Assembly: GCA_002685455.1 (NCBI GenBank)
Contig: NYXF01000035.1
Coordinates: 1 to 17,830, forward strand
Origin: Porticoccus sp.
GTDB taxonomy: Bacteria; Pseudomonadota; Gammaproteobacteria; Pseudomonadales; Porticoccaceae
Direction of reading: 5' to 3'
Length of the DNA stretch: 17,830 nucleotides
The notes under the pieces were generated by a model that was not told the DNA's origin, ran no database searches, and saw nothing but the letters and a program-made list of their open reading frames with translations. Position numbers and translations under genes: made by a program. Positions within the stretch are counted from its first letter, which is position 1. Every line of letters begins with the position of its first letter. This document shows, one piece after another, positions 15,762 through 17,830 of this stretch.

Positions 15762-16007
15762 ATGCCTAAAGGTCAAAACCTCCAAGATCCTTTTTTAAAC
15801 ACTTTAAGAAAAGATGAGATACCTGTATCTATTTTTTTAATAAATGGTATAAAGCTGCAAGGTAAAATAGAATCTTTCGATCAATTTGTGATAGTGCTAA
15901 AAAATACAACAAATCAGATGATATATAAGCATGCAATATCAACAATCGTACCAACTCGCAGTATAAAACTATCAGAGGTCGATATAGTTGATCCAAGTAG
16001 TAGCTAA
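15762..16007 (+). CDS. hfq: RNA chaperone Hfq
   Basis: Hfq is a hexameric Sm-like protein that pairs small RNAs with mRNAs. It has 81 residues. Gln8 and Asp9 on the proximal face, Sm1 ([19 protein letters not shown]) and the Sm2 motif [10 protein letters not shown] are all present. It lacks the long disordered tail of E. coli Hfq (102 residues) and ends in a short acidic tip ([11 protein letters not shown]), like many marine or AT-rich gammaproteobacteria. A strong AAGGAG site lies 7-8 bases before the ATG. It sits 45 bases after miaA and 26 before hflX, the standard order. Confidence 0.97.
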   Translation: MPKGQNLQDPFLNTLRKDEIPVSIFLINGIKLQGKIESFDQFVIVLKNTTNQMIYKHAISTIVPTRSIKLSEVDIVDPSSS

Positions 16008-16033
16008 ATTACAAATAAAAGGTCAGTATTAAA

Positions 16034-17326
16034 TTGTTTTTTGAGCGCCCTAATACTGGTGAACTTGCGATCTTGGTACACCTAAACCTCGACAACGAGA
16101 GTGAATCAGAGGATCCAAAAGAATTTGAAGAGTTAGTTATCTCTGCTGGAGGGATCCCTGCATCTTTGCTAGTTGGATCAAAAGCAATGCCCCATCGCAG
16201 GTATTTTGTTGGTACAGGAAAGCTTGAGGAGCTAAAGCAATTGGTCTTTCAGCATTGCGCCAATCTTGTAATTTTTAATCATAGCTTGTCGCCCAGCCAA
16301 GAGAGAAACTTAGAATTTGAGTTGAAATGCAGGGTATTGGATAGAACAGGACTAATATTAGATATTTTTGCTCAAAGAGCACTTACTCACGAAGGGAAAC
16401 TTCAGGTTGAGCTAGCACAACTTCAGCACATGTCAACAAGACTTGTTCGTGGTTGGACACATTTAGAGCGCCAGAAAGGAGGCATAGGATTAAGAGGGCC
16501 AGGTGAGACTCAGCTTGAAACTGATCGAAGATTGCTGCGTTATCGTATAAAATCTATTTTGAAAAGATTAGCAAAAGTTAGAAGCCAAAGGAATCAGGGT
16601 CGTCGTTCCCGAGAAAGAGCACAGATACCAACTGTATCTATTGTTGGATATACAAATGCAGGAAAATCAACCCTTTTCAATCGTCTTTCTTTGGCAAATG
16701 TATATGTTGCAGATAAACTTTTTGCAACACTTGATCCAACAATGCGCCGCGTAAAACTAGATGATTACGGTTCAGTTATTCTAGCTGATACAGTTGGTTT
16801 CATTAGTCATTTGCCACATAAGCTAATAGACGCTTTTAAAGCTACATTAGATGAGACGGCTAATGCTAAACTACTTTTACATGTAGTTGACGCTGCCTCT
16901 GAAATGCGAAAAATAAATATCAAACATGTTAATGAAGTGTTGTCAGAAATAGGTGCTAATGATCTCCCAAAACTGATTGTTTACAACAAAGTTGATCTCA
17001 TTGAGGAGTTTAAAGAGAGAATTGATAGAGACGAAAATGGCAAGCCGGTTGCAGTTTGGCTCTCCGCTAAAAATGGGCTCGGATGTGACCTCTTGTTTCA
17101 AGCTATATCTGAGTTATTGCTAGAAGACATAATTTTTAAAAAACTGAGACTCGATCCAAGTATGGGAAAATTCAGATCTATCCTTTATAACAATAATGCA
17201 GTAGTTGATGAAAAACTTGGAAATAATGGAGATTTTTTATTAGAAGTAAAGATTCCTAAAGTAAGTTATTTGCGAATATTAAAAGAGGTAAAAATTAACC
17301 CTGATAATTTGTGTGAGATATATTGA
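16034..17326 (+). CDS. hflX: Ribosome-associated GTPase HflX
   Basis: HflX is a GTPase that splits stalled or heat-damaged 70S ribosomes. The 430-residue protein has an N-terminal HflX domain (about 10-130), the GGIGLRGPGE signature at 149-158 and a helical linker. The G domain contains G1 GYTNAGKS (205-212), G2 DPTMR (234-238), G3 DTVGF (252-256), G4 NKVD near 316 and G5 SAK. The start is TTG at 16034, with a weak AAAAGG 11 bases upstream. It aligns with the E. coli start (MF-x-R...GE), and there is no better ATG. The weak initiation may keep HflX lower than Hfq from a shared message. Confidence 0.95.
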   Translation: MFFERPNTGELAILVHLNLDNESESEDPKEFEELVISAGGIPASLLVGSKAMPHRRYFVGTGKLEELKQLVFQHCANLVIFNHSLSPSQERNLEFELKCRVLDRTGLILDIFAQRALTHEGKLQVELAQLQHMSTRLVRGWTHLERQKGGIGLRGPGETQLETDRRLLRYRIKSILKRLAKVRSQRNQGRRSRERAQIPTVSIVGYTNAGKSTLFNRLSLANVYVADKLFATLDPTMRRVKLDDYGSVILADTVGFISHLPHKLIDAFKATLDETANAKLLLHVVDAASEMRKINIKHVNEVLSEIGANDLPKLIVYNKVDLIEEFKERIDRDENGKPVAVWLSAKNGLGCDLLFQAISELLLEDIIFKKLRLDPSMGKFRSILYNNNAVVDEKLGNNGDFLLEVKIPKVSYLRILKEVKINPDNLCEIY

Positions 17327-17421
17327 TTATTATATTTTTTAATCTTGATTTAATAGTATTTAGCTTCTGGAAAGGTACAATTAGAATGGCCGAGAATTTA
17401 TAGAACAATTTGGAGATTATT

Positions 17422-17830
17422 ATGGCGTGGAATGAACCTGGTGATGGCAAAGATCCATGGGGCGGTAACAGAGGCAATCAGGGCCCCCCTGATATAGATG
17501 AAGCAATCAAAAAACTTCGATCACGTATAAATAAATTATTTGGTGGTGTAGGTGGCGGCGGGAAAAAATCAAACAACGAAGGTGGTAAGGGTATTATAGG
17601 CCTTATTCTTACTGTAGTAATCATTGGTTGGTCTTTATCTGGTTTCTATCAAGTTGATGAAAAAGAACAAGCGGTTGTTTTGCGCCTTGGTAAGTATATA
17701 GATACTGTAGGCCCTGGTTTGCAGTGGAATCCGTCCTTGATAGATAGAATAACCAAAGTAAGGGTCACTGAGGAACGTCAATACTCCAGCAGGGGGCAAA
17801 TGCTCACAGAAGATGAGAACATAGTAGAGC
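17422..17830 (+). CDS. hflK: HflK, band-7 membrane protease modulator, 3' end cut by window
   Basis: HflK is a membrane subunit of the HflKC (SPFH/band 7) complex that surrounds and regulates FtsH. About 136 N-terminal residues are visible. MAWNEPGDGKDPWGG is the typical Trp-Asn-Glu-Pro-Gly opening. A Gly-rich linker (about 41-55) and one TM helix (about 57-75) follow. The SPFH domain then starts with FYQVDEKEQAVVLRLGKY and VGPGLQWN. GGAG lies 6 bases before the ATG at 17422. The 95-base gap after hflX has no good promoter (one isolated TACAAT at 17376-17381). hflC is expected next, outside the window. Confidence 0.93.
   Translation, partial: MAWNEPGDGKDPWGGNRGNQGPPDIDEAIKKLRSRINKLFGGVGGGGKKSNNEGGKGIIGLILTVVIIGWSLSGFYQVDEKEQAVVLRLGKYIDTVGPGLQWNPSLIDRITKVRVTEERQYSSRGQMLTEDENIVE

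Noticed and set aside
17386..17403. Tiny ORF (Met-Ala-Glu-Asn-Leu-stop) before hflK with a GGAAAGG ten bases upstream
   Set aside because: Five codons with no sign of an attenuator or regulated codon run. Too short to separate from chance.

Overview
The window is AT-rich bacterial chromosome that reads as a free-living, probably aquatic gammaproteobacterium. The main evidence is the miaA-hfq-hflX-hflK order, the complete EpmB/EF-P/EpmA set, a SerB with a divergent YtjB/SMP-like membrane protein, and a CmoA homologue. The species cannot be named from what is visible. Genes are dense. The only gap over 300 bases is the divergent spacer between sat and the pseudoazurin gene. I saw no tRNA, rRNA, insertion sequence, prophage or CRISPR array.

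Region 1 (1-4602, + strand) is a propionate/methylmalonyl-CoA operon: the 3' part of pccB, then pccA, meaB and mce, with gaps of about 30-55 bases. Together they carboxylate propionyl-CoA, epimerise the product and protect the B12-dependent mutase. The mutase itself is not in the window and may lie upstream.

Region 2 (4627-7555) holds a stand-alone ATP sulfurylase (sat, - strand) divergent from a lipoprotein pseudoazurin (+ strand). They share an AT-rich spacer with one good sigma70-type promoter and a pair of 8-bp palindromes near the sat start. Next, on the - strand, is a full-length cmoA-like gene interrupted by a single in-frame amber codon.

Region 3 (7658-12064) carries an HMG-CoA lyase with a short insertion beside its catalytic cysteine, a PpiC-type isomerase with no signal peptide, and a divergent pair. 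The pair is a two-TM membrane protein with a degenerate cyclase-like C-terminus (- strand) and serB (+ strand).

Region 4 (12093-17830) is a translation and RNA-quality cluster. It has epmB divergent from efp-epmA, which overlaps miaA, followed by hfq, hflX and the start of hflK. EF-P has Lys34, the residue modified by EpmA/EpmB.

No wholly new multi-gene system is evident. The most unusual items are the amber-split cmoA, the membrane-anchored pseudoazurin with a c5-cytochrome-like linker, the twin palindromes in front of sat, and the HMG-CoA lyase insertion.
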